Counted from the first letter of the stretch, positions 1 through 9,340 are shown. The stretch is DNA of 24,984 nt from DATNPH01 sp036703315 (GCA_036703315.1 DATNPH010000095.1:1-24984), one strand, 5' to 3'. The notes: generated from the sequence alone by a model not told the origin. Translations and numbers: made by a program.

Positions 1-256
1 TAAAGTCATTCAGTACCAGTTTTGTAACGTCGTGAATCTCGGTTTCATCGTCCACTACAAGAATCTTCCAGCTGTCTTCCGCTGACAGGGGTAATTCCTT
101 AGTTTCATGAAAAATTAATTTATTATCGTTGGTATTTGTAGAAATTAATTCCTCACCGTCTTCATCAGTAAAAACTAATTCCTCATCGTCTTCATCAGCA
201 AATATTAATTGATCGTCATCTTCATTAATTAGTTGGTTTTTAGGCTCTTCTGACAT
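1..256 (-). CDS. Response regulator, N-terminal fragment (runs off the left edge)
   Basis: Only the first 85 codons are in the window, starting at the ATG at 256-254. The start is acidic and repetitive (residues ~12-40, see the tandem repeat entry). A receiver-domain opening follows: WKILVVDDETEIHDVTKLVL, with the acidic pair of a CheY-like phosphoacceptor pocket. The phrase DDE-x-EIH-x-VT-x-LVL and an acidic N-terminal tail are typical of receiver proteins that continue into a DUF3369 domain, so the missing part may be of that type (family knowledge, not visible here). It lies 225 bp downstream of, and in the same direction as, the giant hybrid kinase, so it may be the kinase's phosphorelay partner. 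The phosphorylated Asp and output domain are outside the window. Confidence 0.8.
   Translation of the reverse strand, partial: MSEEPKNQLINEDDDQLIFADEDDEELVFTDEDGEELISTNTNDNKLIFHETKELPLSAEDSWKILVVDDETEIHDVTKLVLNDF
147..231 (-). repeat. 30-bp tandem repeat coding an acidic decapeptide
   Basis: Two full 30-bp units (147-176, 177-206) and a diverged partial third unit (207-231) lie in frame inside the response-regulator start. They encode a ten-residue period of the form L-(I/V)-F-(A/T)-D-E-D-(D/G)-E-E. The units differ at a few bases, so the duplication is not very recent. Confidence 0.8.
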
Positions 257-481
257 TGTTATTTATTGCTTGCTTTTGTTATTGTATTAGTATGGTTGTC
301 AATCCTACCTTAAGAGCCTATCCTAGAAATCGTTTGATTAAAGACTAGACATCCCTATTTATCTGCGTGTAAAGAGCTTGCATCTGGGGTTTCAAACTTT
401 ACCAAAGCACCCCAGGCTAGCTATCCGCAACCCTAACCAGCAAAATGCCTGCACTACCAAGGTGACAGGCTACCTCCTAAC

Positions 482-3400
482 TCAACTGGGCAATTTAATA
501 ATAAACTTCGTACCTAAACCCACTTGACTCTTACATTCAATCGTACCATTGAGTTTTTGGGTGACGAGGTTGTAAACAATGTGTAAGCCCAAACCGCTGC
601 CTCCCTGACGCCGATTGGTGGTAAAGAAGGGGTCAAAGATTTTGCTTAAGTGTTCATCGGGAATGCCTTTGCCATCATCAGAGTATTCAAAGGTAATTTG
701 CTCACCCTCTTGTTTAAAGTTAAAAACTAGATGTCCGGCGTCTTCAGGTGAGTAAGCATGAGTGAGGGAGTTCATGACCAGATTAGTGATAATTTGAGAT
801 AGTGTGCCTGGGTAACTGTTCAGCGCGATCGCTTCATCCCCGCGAATTTCCACCTGATGTTGGGTGGTTCTTAGTTTGGGTGTTAAAGAAATTAAAACCT
901 CGGATAGGTACTGTTTGAGGTTGAAAGTACGTTGTTCTTCAGTGGACTGATCCACTGCTACCTGTTTGAAACTTTGGATTAAGTCAGCAGCCCGGTTGAG
1001 GTTGCTCAAGACCATACTACTGCTCTGTAGGGCGGTATCAAGAAACTTTTCCAGTTGCGATCGCTTCATCTGTCCGCTTTTATACGTCTCGAAAAACTGT
1101 GTGGTTTTTTGGGCTAATAGAGAAGCAGCGGTGATGCCGATGCCAACCGGGGTATTGATTTCATGGGCAACACCCGCCACCAATCCCCCTAGTGACGCCA
1201 TTTTCTCGGATTCTACCAGTTTCTTTTGGGTGGCTTTTAGTTCGCTGAGAGTCTGGGAAAGTTCTGCGGTGCGCTGCTGAACTGATTGCTCTAAGTTCTC
1301 GTTGAAACGCTGTAAGTTGGTGTAGAGTTGAGCATTTGCTATGGAGATGGCAACTTGAGCGGATAAGAGTTTCAGCAGTTCAACGCGGTCTGGGGTAAAC
1401 GCATCGGTAGTGAGATTATTTTCTAGATAAAGAATACCGCTGAGTTGACCGCGATCGAGCAGTGGAATGCAAAGAATTGATTTGGGTTTTTTCGTGAGAA
1501 TGTAAGTATCCTGGGTAAACTGTCCGGCATGGACGGCATCATTTAAAACGACATTTTCTTTAGTGCGAATGACATAGTGGACAATCGCGGCAGATAGAAG
1601 GGGAATTTGGGTAGATATCTCTACAGAGTCTATGCCAACCGATTGCAGTATGGTCACCTGCTCCTCATTCACTGCCCCCGAAGCTTGAATCACCCAGTTA
1701 TCATGACTACTCCCTGGTTCTGACTGAGAGGGCAGAATTAGAAAACCCGATTGTGCTCCAGCATTTTCGATGAGAATTTTCATCAAGGAAGCAAGTAATT
1801 TATCAAGCACAATTTCGCCGGAAATCGCTTGAGAGGCTTTCATCACAGTAGCTAAATCTAAAGCTTCACCTGATCCAGTGCTGGTTGTGGTACTGGTAGT
1901 TGTCGTGCCCGTGTCTATAACGCTCCTCACCGTCGCTGATTTAGTCAATAACTGCGGGTATTTTGCTTCTAAATCCTTGACTTTGGCTAATGCTCCCCAG
2001 TGAGTGTACGCGTAGTGAGCCTCTTTCATATAGGTTTGGGCAATTGTCTCTTTGCCCCAACCCAGGTAGAATTTGGCAGCGAGTTCGTTGGCGAGGGCGG
2101 CTTCATTAATGTATTCGTGTGCTTTGGCTAGGGCAATGGCTTTGTCGTAATAGTCCATCGCTAACGCATCTTTGCCAATAACTCGATATCGCTCTGCCTC
2201 CACCAGATAAAATTTGTGTAAGTGATTCATTGGGGCATGATGCGCCCATTTTTTCATCTTTCTCTGATTAGCTAGAACTTTGCTGATGCGGCGTTTTTGT
2301 TCTAACTTATCTGCATTGGTGTATAAGGAAAGCTGAGCTAAGGAATCATAGAAATAGAAGCAGGGAACATTAAACGTAGCCGTTGCACTGTCTATATACT
2401 TCTCAGTGAAAGCTGCATTTAATAAGGCTTCAGGATACTGCTCGAATAAATAACAAAGAATCAATTTATTCAAGTATGCGTAACAAACTGAGGTTCGTGC
2501 ATTAGCTTGAACTAGCAAGGGCAAGACTGTGCGCTCGTCGTAGGCATCCCCAATTAAACAGTAGGGATTTTCAGCCCGATTTAATAAGTTAAGAACAGCT
2601 TGGTGGTAGGGCTGATGCATGCTAAGAGCTGGTTGTTGATTCAATTGCTCCATCACATTACTGTACGCTGCCATCTGAGGTTCAAGCTCCGACAATTCCT
2701 TACCACTCAGATAGGCATTGAAGCTGTAGACGAGGACAGCATAAGCAGCATATTCCAAATCTCCAGTTTCTAGTCCGCTTTTATAAGCCTCTAACAACGG
2801 TATCAATGTTTCTTTAGCAGGTGCTTTCCAATGACCAATGAAGCCATTGGCTATAAAGAGTGCTTTAGTTCTGAATTCTCTGGCGTTAAATCGTTCCAAC
2901 AGCCTCAACGCCAGTTGACCAAATTCATAACCCGATTCAATATCTCCTATAACCCCGCACAGAATTAACCCATAGATAGCGTAGGCATAGATAGACTCAG
3001 CACAGTTGCCGTGTTTGACAGACAAAATTACCTGCTTAAACGCAATTAGGGGCAGAAGTGTAGGTGCACCAATAAAGGCAGGTGAAACTATCCTTGACAG
3101 GATACGCAAGGCTGCTAGCTTGTAAGGATCGCTCATCTGACCTAGGTCAGCTAAGTCTGAGATTTGTTTACCTGCCAAGGCTACCTTGGTTTCTAGCAAT
3201 CCCATCAAGATATTCAATTTATTGGGCTTTTGGGGCAGCCTCACCCCCAACTGTCTCAAAATTTGCACTCCTGTCTCAACGGCTTGCTCTAATTTCGTCT
3301 GAGCAATCAGGGCGAGAATTTTTACTTCGAGGGCTTGCGCTTTGTCCAGCACTGTTTTTGCTTGGCTTCGCACGATTTGAACTAATCTCTCCATCTGCTC

Positions 3401-6124
3401 AAAATCGCCATTGAGGTATGCCACCTCTGCTGTCTGTTTATGCAGAGCAAAGGTTAGTTCGTAGGAATGCCAACTATCTGCGATCAGGAGCCCTCGCCCC
3501 ACATTCAAATACTCAAGTGCCGCCCCATAAGCGGTTGCAGCCTTTGCTTTCTGACCCGCTAATAGATTTAATTTGGCGATTTCATTTCGTTCTTGTTGAT
3601 GAATGCATACAGACACGCCAACAGTGCTACGCGCATCCTGCGGCAGGTGCGTCTCTACAACCCCAACATTGAGATGATCGACTATCTCAAATATCTTCTC
3701 TGGTAAAGCCTCGGGTACAGTATTTTGCAACAACAGGCGACCTATTTGCAAGTGAACAGCTTGTTTTTGTGCCTCATCAATCAAGGCATAAGCCGCTTGT
3801 TGTACCCGGTCATGCAGGAATTTATAATTTTGAATTAACAGTTGAGAATCTAACTCGGATGCGGGCAGAATTAACCCTGAGTGAACTGCCGGAGTTAGTT
3901 CAAAGGAAATTTCACGAGTTGACTTTTCACTAACGATAGACAGGGTCTTTAAGTCGAAATCAGCACCCACACAAGCCGCCAAGCGTAAAACCTGCTGAGT
4001 AGATTCTGGCAGTTTCTTGACTTTGCCAATCATCAACTCCACCACATTATCGGTGATGCCCATTGCCTCAATGTTTGAAATATTCCACTGCCAGCATCCT
4101 CCCCTAATCTCCCCTTGCCAAGCTGGGGAATTGAGTGATTCTTCTTGTACTTCCCTCTTACTAAGGGGGGACTGAGGAGGGTTGAAATTGAGCAGGTTTT
4201 CAGCATGCAGGGTTTTTAGAAATTCATTAACAAAGAAAGGATTGCCCTCCGTTTTTCGTACTACCAGTTCTGCTAAGGCTTTTACAGATGCGATGTCACT
4301 GTGCAATGTATCAGCAATCAGTCGGGTAATAGGCTCTAGTGCTAAGGGGGCTAAGGTAATAAAGTTAACAGTTGCCCCTTCCTTGCTTAGCCCATCAAGA
4401 GTCATCATTAAGGGATGGGTGGGGTTAACCTCATTATCCCGATACGCCCCAATCAAAAATAAATACTGGCTATCAGCATCGGTCATCATTAGTTCTATCA
4501 ACTTGAGAGTGGCGGAATCTGCCCATTGCAAATCGTCCAGAAACATGACTAAAGGATGCTGTTTTGAGCAAAATGCCCGAATAAAGTTTTGGAAAACGAG
4601 ATTAAAGCGATTTTGAGACTCTTGTGATCCAAACTCTGGCACGGCTGGCTGCTTGCCAACAATCAATTCCACTTCGGGAATCACATCAATGATTAGTTGA
4701 CCATTGGAACCAAATGCAGTTAATAGTTTTTCTCGCCATTGATTCAGTTGTTCTTCGCTTTCAGTTAATAGTTGCCTCACTAATTCTTTAAAAGCGCTGA
4801 CAACAGCAGAGTAGGGAATATTTCGCTGAAATTGGTCAAATTTTCCCCAGATGAAATAGCCGCGTTTTTCTGTAATGGGTTTGTGAATTTCGGCGACTAG
4901 CGCTGATTTACCAATGCCGGAATAACCAGCAACGAGCATCAATTCGATTTTGGATTTTGGGGCGTGGTAGCGAAGCGGGACGAAGTCCGGATTGGAGGAA
5001 ACCTCCGACCTTAAGTAGTGCCCTGGATTTTGGATTTTGGATTGGGGATTGGTGAGTGGGAGATTGTCACACTCAGAGGGTGGGTTTTGTTGATAACTTG
5101 TCTGTTTACCCACAAGGTTATCTGCTAAACCTGTCCTTACACTCCCCCCTGCACCAGACGCGACGCGCTCAAATGCTGCCAGTAAGGTCTCAACTTCTGC
5201 CTCACGTCCATAGAGTTTTTGGGGAATATGAAACTTGTCAGAAATATCGAAACATGCGAGGGGAAACTCTGATATTTCTCCATCAGGCTGTAAGTGAGTT
5301 AGACATAATTCCAAATCTGCTTTGATACCGAAAGCACTTTGGTATCGTTCCTCAGCCGTTTTCGCCATCAGTTTCATTACAATATCGGAAACAGTTTTGG
5401 GAATCTCTAAATTAACCTCATGCGGCGACATCGGCACTTTAGCAATATGACAATGCACCAACTCCAGCGCATCAGCCGTCTCAAACGGTAGCTGTCCAGT
5501 CAGCAGTTCGTAGAAGGTGACACCGAGGGAGTAAAAGTCCGTGCGATAATCCAGAGAACGATTCGTCCGTCCCGTTTGCTCGGGCGACATATAGGCTAAT
5601 GTGCCTTCTAACACATTAGGATTTTTCAGCGTGGGATTTTCGCGGGTTAATTGGGAGGAAATGCCAAAGTCGATAATTTTGAGTTGCCCGGTTTCCGGAT
5701 TCAAGACGATATTGGCAGGATTAATATCTTTGTGGATAACATTGCTGCTGTGAATATGTCCTAAAATCTCAGCTGTCTTGATAGCAATAGGGAGGAATTG
5801 AGGTAGGGGCACGAATGCCTTAGCCCCAAAAGAGTCATTCATCAATTGCTTTAAGGATGATGCGCCAAAATCCTCAAGGATGATGGCTAGACTTCTCTGA
5901 CACGGCTCCATGCCATAAGCTTTAACCACGCCATCCAAATTCAGACTGCGGATGATTTCATATTCCTGCTTATAGCGAGTGAGTTCTTGCACTGTGGGAT
6001 AGTCTTCTTTCAGAACCTTGAGGATAACGGATTGATTATCCTGTTCTCGCATGGCTCGATAGACAACAGAATTAGCACTTTCATAGAGTTGGACAAGAAT
6101 CTGGTAGCCTTGAAGGGTAATCAT
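482..6124 (-). CDS. Trifunctional Ser/Thr kinase - AAA ATPase - GAF - sensor histidine kinase
   Basis: Multidomain signalling protein of 1880 residues from the ATG at 6124. A TTG six bases upstream is possible, but MITLQGYQIL matches the usual start of this family. Order: protein kinase (~5-265; K in VILK, catalytic HKDINPANIVLN, DFG, SPEQTGR); AAA/MalT-like ATPase (YGREAEVETL at ~305, Walker A GYSGIGKS ~400, Walker B VMFLDDLQWAD ~530); a long helical repeat region (~740-1400); a Thr/Ser-rich linker; GAF (~1425-1600); a coiled coil; HisKA with phosphoacceptor AHEINTP (~1650); and HATPase_c with DDGKGIP, DPFFTT and GSGLGLHI up to the C-terminus. All catalytic motifs look intact, so it should phosphorylate both Ser/Thr and His/Asp partners in the cytoplasm. 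Such fusions are common in filamentous cyanobacteria; the ligands are unknown. Three stretches (~350-395, ~650-680, ~825-840) look like in-frame repeat insertions. No clear ribosome binding site is visible. Confidence 0.95.
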   Translation of the reverse strand: MITLQGYQILVQLYESANSVVYRAMREQDNQSVILKVLKEDYPTVQELTRYKQEYEIIRSLNLDGVVKAYGMEPCQRSLAIILEDFGASSLKQLMNDSFGAKAFVPLPQFLPIAIKTAEILGHIHSSNVIHKDINPANIVLNPETGQLKIIDFGISSQLTRENPTLKNPNVLEGTLAYMSPEQTGRTNRSLDYRTDFYSLGVTFYELLTGQLPFETADALELVHCHIAKVPMSPHEVNLEIPKTVSDIVMKLMAKTAEERYQSAFGIKADLELCLTHLQPDGEISEFPLACFDISDKFHIPQKLYGREAEVETLLAAFERVASGAGGSVRTGLADNLVGKQTSYQQNPPSECDNLPLTNPQSKIQNPGHYLRSEVSSNPDFVPLRYHAPKSKIELMLVAGYSGIGKSALVAEIHKPITEKRGYFIWGKFDQFQRNIPYSAVVSAFKELVRQLLTESEEQLNQWREKLLTAFGSNGQLIIDVIPEVELIVGKQPAVPEFGSQESQNRFNLVFQNFIRAFCSKQHPLVMFLDDLQWADSATLKLIELMMTDADSQYLFLIGAYRDNEVNPTHPLMMTLDGLSKEGATVNFITLAPLALEPITRLIADTLHSDIASVKALAELVVRKTEGNPFFVNEFLKTLHAENLLNFNPPQSPLSKREVQEESLNSPAWQGEIRGGCWQWNISNIEAMGITDNVVELMIGKVKKLPESTQQVLRLAACVGADFDLKTLSIVSEKSTREISFELTPAVHSGLILPASELDSQLLIQNYKFLHDRVQQAAYALIDEAQKQAVHLQIGRLLLQNTVPEALPEKIFEIVDHLNVGVVETHLPQDARSTVGVSVCIHQQERNEIAKLNLLAGQKAKAATAYGAALEYLNVGRGLLIADSWHSYELTFALHKQTAEVAYLNGDFEQMERLVQIVRSQAKTVLDKAQALEVKILALIAQTKLEQAVETGVQILRQLGVRLPQKPNKLNILMGLLETKVALAGKQISDLADLGQMSDPYKLAALRILSRIVSPAFIGAPTLLPLIAFKQVILSVKHGNCAESIYAYAIYGLILCGVIGDIESGYEFGQLALRLLERFNAREFRTKALFIANGFIGHWKAPAKETLIPLLEAYKSGLETGDLEYAAYAVLVYSFNAYLSGKELSELEPQMAAYSNVMEQLNQQPALSMHQPYHQAVLNLLNRAENPYCLIGDAYDERTVLPLLVQANARTSVCYAYLNKLILCYLFEQYPEALLNAAFTEKYIDSATATFNVPCFYFYDSLAQLSLYTNADKLEQKRRISKVLANQRKMKKWAHHAPMNHLHKFYLVEAERYRVIGKDALAMDYYDKAIALAKAHEYINEAALANELAAKFYLGWGKETIAQTYMKEAHYAYTHWGALAKVKDLEAKYPQLLTKSATVRSVIDTGTTTTSTTTSTGSGEALDLATVMKASQAISGEIVLDKLLASLMKILIENAGAQSGFLILPSQSEPGSSHDNWVIQASGAVNEEQVTILQSVGIDSVEISTQIPLLSAAIVHYVIRTKENVVLNDAVHAGQFTQDTYILTKKPKSILCIPLLDRGQLSGILYLENNLTTDAFTPDRVELLKLLSAQVAISIANAQLYTNLQRFNENLEQSVQQRTAELSQTLSELKATQKKLVESEKMASLGGLVAGVAHEINTPVGIGITAASLLAQKTTQFFETYKSGQMKRSQLEKFLDTALQSSSMVLSNLNRAADLIQSFKQVAVDQSTEEQRTFNLKQYLSEVLISLTPKLRTTQHQVEIRGDEAIALNSYPGTLSQIITNLVMNSLTHAYSPEDAGHLVFNFKQEGEQITFEYSDDGKGIPDEHLSKIFDPFFTTNRRQGGSGLGLHIVYNLVTQKLNGTIECKSQVGLGTKFIIKLPS
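3608..3658. repeat. Dispersed palindromic repeat inserted in frame in the kinase gene
   Basis: An imperfect inverted repeat with ends TACAGACACGC and GCGTCTCTA, of the 'GTAGAGACGC...' type common between cyanobacterial genes. It lies in frame within the helical repeat region of the kinase and encodes HLPQDARSTVGVSVCIH, a stretch out of keeping with the Leu/Ala-rich helices around it. Classification as a dispersed repeat is from memory of similar sequences. Confidence 0.55.
4098..4181. repeat. C-run/G-run dispersed repeat inserted in frame in the kinase gene
   Basis: An 84-bp (28-codon) stretch bounded by CCTCCCC and GAGGAGGG, with runs of C on one side and G on the other. It resembles the CCCCCTTA...AAGGGGG repeat found intergenically at 18418-18520. 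It encodes NPPQSPLSKRE and the residues that follow, just after the ATPase module. It keeps the frame and breaks an otherwise helical region. Confidence 0.6.
4951..5060. repeat. Composite repeat inserted in frame just before the Walker A motif
   Basis: Contains two copies of GATTTTGGATTTTGG (about 4951 and 5026), a GGAGG-aaa-CCTCC hairpin (4994-5006) and a GCGAAGCGGGACGAAGTCC stretch. All are of types seen between genes in filamentous cyanobacteria. The encoded peptide includes NPQSKIQNP and PKSKIE and lies between the YGREAEVETL element and the Walker A strand of the ATPase. Family members normally have a much shorter connection here (general knowledge). Confidence 0.6.
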
Positions 6125-6130
6125 AAACAA

Positions 6131-6814
6131 TAAAGAAGAAATAAATAGGTTGGCAAAGTCTTAACTAGAATCTTAACTTTTCATTTTCTTAGAGTCACAT
6201 TTTATAAACCTGCGCTAAACTGCGTAATTTTTATAAGCCAATAGGCGTAATAGTAGATAAAGATAAGTAAGCAATAAAGATTAATTAAACTAATTAATAT
6301 ATTCAAGTAGATAGACGCAATTAAACCGAAGGTGGGCATTGCCTACCTCAATTCTGTAGCCTTGTCCCAGAAAGAATTATAGGCATGCCGACCCTGTAGC
6401 ATAGTTATGTTAATTTATGTTTGTATATTGGTAGACTTGGGTATCAAATCTTGCAATTAAAAAGTAATTGAGAAATTCAATTATTTAAAAAATTAGGATT
6501 TACAAGTTTCCTGATATAACGATGGAATGATCCGAAGAGAAAATCAATAAGAACTGATAGGTGAATTGAAAAAGAATGTATTAGCGATCACGTTACCCAT
6601 ATCACGAGCGTTAGCTAACCTGTGTTTACCTGTTTTGGCTTTTGACTTGCTTAGCCATGAACAGGCGGCAACTACTCCCAAAGATTACGGTTCTGCCCAC
6701 TGCGGGTATATACCGAAGAAAGATACATTGGCATCAGTGAAGTACATAAAAATTTATACAAGGGTGACTACAAATTCGCCCGCTTCTCAAACCGCTCGGT
6801 AAGGTGAACCCACC
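6131..6814. other. Long clpC leader / divergent intergenic region, no convincing gene
   Basis: This 684-bp gap separates the divergent kinase and clpC genes. It is AT-rich near the kinase. It holds a small hairpin of the type GGTGGGC-att-GCCTACC (6331-6347) and, close to clpC, the 19-nt element listed separately. A TTG-initiated frame at 6566-6802 is not convincing. Promoters for both genes must lie here, but only the element at 6748 stands out. Confidence 0.6.
6748..6766 (+). promoter_or_regulatory. 19-nt element shared with the porin upstream region
   Basis: AAAAATTTATACAAGGGTG occurs here, 48 bp before the clpC start, and again exactly at 24477-24495 before the porin gene. TATACA could act as a -10 box, which would put transcription start near GGGTG. 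A TTGGCA 21 bp upstream is a poor -35, so a different sigma factor or a non-promoter role is possible. Confidence 0.45.
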
Positions 6815-9298
6815 ATGTTTGAACATTTCACAGACAGAGCCATCAAAGCCATAATGCTTGCCCAGGAAGAAGCACGCCGCTTAGGGCATAACCTCGTGGG
6901 GACCGAGCAGATCCTCTTGGGGGTAATTGAAGAAGGAACGGGTGTTGCGGTCACTGTCCTGAAAAACTTGGGCGTCACCCTCGAAAAGGCAAAAATAGAG
7001 GTAGAAAGTATCATTGGTCGAGGGACTCGTCCTGTCCCGACGGAACTTCCCTTCACCCCCAAAGCCAAGCGCATTTTCGAGCAATCCTTTAAAGAGGCTC
7101 GTCAACTCGGACACAACTATATTGGTACAGAACACTTGTTGCTGGCGATTACCCAGGACAAGGAAGGTGTTGCAGCCAAGGTGCTGACCAATCTGAACGT
7201 TGACTTAGATAATCTCCGGGCGAAGGTAATTCAGGCTTTAGGAGAAGTCGCCGCATCCGCAACGTCTCGGGGACAAGGATCGATGTTTGCTGGCAGTCCC
7301 GTAGCTCAGAAAGCAACATTGGAAGAGTTTGGCACGAATCTGACCCGGTTAGCAGTAGAAGGCAAACTTGATCCGGTCGTTGGTCGCCAAAAGGAAATCG
7401 AACGGGTTATCCAGATTTTAGGTCGTCGTACCAAGAATAACCCTGTGTTGATTGGGGAGCCAGGAGTTGGTAAAACCGCGATCGCGGAAGGACTCGCCCA
7501 ACGCATTGTTGACAAAAAGGTTCCTGACCTCTTGGAAGACAAAGAAGTCATCATGCTGGATATGGGCTTGCTTGTTGCAGGCACCCGTTATAGAGGTGAC
7601 TTTGAAGAACGCCTCAAGCAAATTATGGAGGAAGTGCGTCAATCCGGGAACATCATCTTGGTTATTGACGAAGTTCATACCTTAGTTGGCGCAGGGTCAG
7701 TTGAAGGCGGTATGGATGCCGCCAATATCCTCAAACCTGCTCTGGCACGGGGTGAAATGCAGTGCTTAGGAGCCACAACTCTCGATGAGTACCGCAAGCA
7801 CATCGAGCGAGATGCCGCTCTAGAGCGCCGTTTCCAACCCGTGATGGTAGGAGAGCCTTCAGTTGAGGATGCCATTGAAATTCTCTATGGTCTGCGCGAT
7901 ACCTATGAGCAGTACCATAAGGTGAAAATCACTGATGTAGCACTGGAAGCAGCCGCAAAGCTCTCAGACCGCTATATCTCAGACCGCTTCTTACCTGATA
8001 AGGCAATCGACCTAATTGATGAAGCCGGAAGCCGTGTGCATTTGAGGACCTCTCAAGCGTCTCCTGCGACAAAACAACTGAAGCGAGAACTGCGTCAAGT
8101 TACTACACAAAAGGACGAGGCAGTCAAAGTTCAGGATTTTGAAAAGGCAGGAGAACTGCGCGATCGCGAGTTGGAAATGGAAGCTCAACTCAAAGCGCTG
8201 CTCGACAACCAAGCAGAACACAACGATTTAATCACCCCCATCGTTGATGAGGAAGATATTGCCCAAATCGTTGCCTCTTGGACTGGGGTACCTGTCAGCA
8301 AGCTGACTGAAACCGAATCAGAATTGCTGCTGCACTTGGAAGAGACGCTACATCAGCGACTGATTGGTCAAGACGAAGCCGTTATAGCTGTCTCTCGTGC
8401 CATTCGTCGCGCCAGAGTTGGGTTAAAGAGCCCCAATCGCCCCATTGCCAGCTTCATTTTCTCTGGTCCTACGGGAGTTGGTAAGACGGAACTCACTAAG
8501 GCATTGGCAGCCTACTTCTTCGGTTCAGAGGAAGCGATGATTCGGCTAGATATGTCCGAATTCATGGAGCGTCACACCGTCTCTAAGCTGATAGGTTCGC
8601 CTCCAGGATATGTCGGGTACGACGAAGGCGGTCAACTCACGGAAGCCGTTCGACGTAAACCTTACACCGTGGTGCTGTTCGACGAAATCGAAAAAGCTCA
8701 CCCCGATGTATTCAACTTGCTGCTGCAACTGTTGGATGATGGTCGGTTAACTGATGCTCAGGGTCGTACTGTAGACTTCAAGAACACACTGATCATCATG
8801 ACCTCTAACGTCGGTTCCAAGGTGATTGAAAAAGGTGGCAGTAATTTCGGCTTTGACTCCTCTGACAATCAAGCAGAGGCGCAGTACAACCGTATCCGCG
8901 ATCGCGTCAATGAAGACCTCAAGCAATACTTCCGTCCTGAGTTCCTCAATCGGCTTGATGAGATTATCGTCTTCCGTCAGCTGACCAGAGACCAGGTCAA
9001 GCAAATCGCTGATATTATGCTCCGTGAGCTGTCAACGCGCTTACTTGAGCAAGGAATCACGCTGGAAGTCACAGAACGGTTCAAAGACCGATTGGTGAAC
9101 GAAGGTTATGATCCCAGCTATGGTGCAAGACCATTACGACGAGCAATCATGCGCCTCCTGGAAGATAGCTTAGCTGAGGCAATGCTATCGGGTCAGGTTA
9201 ATGATGGCGACACCGCTGTTGTTGATGTCGATGAAAACGGTCAGGTGAAAGTGTCACAGAATAAACCACAAGAGTTCTTGCTCCAAGCCGTTGGTTAA
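6815..9298 (+). CDS. clpC: ClpC, ATPase subunit of the Clp protease
   Basis: HSP100 AAA+ unfoldase of 827 residues, full length for cyanobacterial/chloroplast ClpC. It feeds substrates to ClpP-type proteases. Visible parts: two Clp_N repeats (~1-145), first AAA+ domain with Walker A GEPGVGKT at 214-221 and the VIDEVHTLVGAG Walker B, a UVR-type coiled-coil segment (~430-470), second AAA+ domain with Walker A GPTGVGKT at 551-558, and the C-terminal D2-small domain ending near GARPLRRAI. The loop expected to dock ClpP reads NFGF (677-680). AAGGTG lies eight bases before the ATG and supports the start. A strong terminator follows at once, so the gene is probably monocistronic. This is the essential housekeeping form in cyanobacteria (general knowledge). 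Confidence 0.98.
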   Translation: MFEHFTDRAIKAIMLAQEEARRLGHNLVGTEQILLGVIEEGTGVAVTVLKNLGVTLEKAKIEVESIIGRGTRPVPTELPFTPKAKRIFEQSFKEARQLGHNYIGTEHLLLAITQDKEGVAAKVLTNLNVDLDNLRAKVIQALGEVAASATSRGQGSMFAGSPVAQKATLEEFGTNLTRLAVEGKLDPVVGRQKEIERVIQILGRRTKNNPVLIGEPGVGKTAIAEGLAQRIVDKKVPDLLEDKEVIMLDMGLLVAGTRYRGDFEERLKQIMEEVRQSGNIILVIDEVHTLVGAGSVEGGMDAANILKPALARGEMQCLGATTLDEYRKHIERDAALERRFQPVMVGEPSVEDAIEILYGLRDTYEQYHKVKITDVALEAAAKLSDRYISDRFLPDKAIDLIDEAGSRVHLRTSQASPATKQLKRELRQVTTQKDEAVKVQDFEKAGELRDRELEMEAQLKALLDNQAEHNDLITPIVDEEDIAQIVASWTGVPVSKLTETESELLLHLEETLHQRLIGQDEAVIAVSRAIRRARVGLKSPNRPIASFIFSGPTGVGKTELTKALAAYFFGSEEAMIRLDMSEFMERHTVSKLIGSPPGYVGYDEGGQLTEAVRRKPYTVVLFDEIEKAHPDVFNLLLQLLDDGRLTDAQGRTVDFKNTLIIMTSNVGSKVIEKGGSNFGFDSSDNQAEAQYNRIRDRVNEDLKQYFRPEFLNRLDEIIVFRQLTRDQVKQIADIMLRELSTRLLEQGITLEVTERFKDRLVNEGYDPSYGARPLRRAIMRLLEDSLAEAMLSGQVNDGDTAVVDVDENGQVKVSQNKPQEFLLQAVG

Positions 9299-9340
9299 GA
9301 TGCACCCAGCCTGTCGTCTAGCCATTCTCTAAAGACAGTC

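Noticed and set aside
6566..6802. TTG-started 78-residue frame with a weakly signal-peptide-like start in the clpC leader
   Set aside because: TTG start with the AGGTGA only about three bases away, an Arg in the middle of the hydrophobic part, no recognisable domain, and overlap with the shared 19-nt element.
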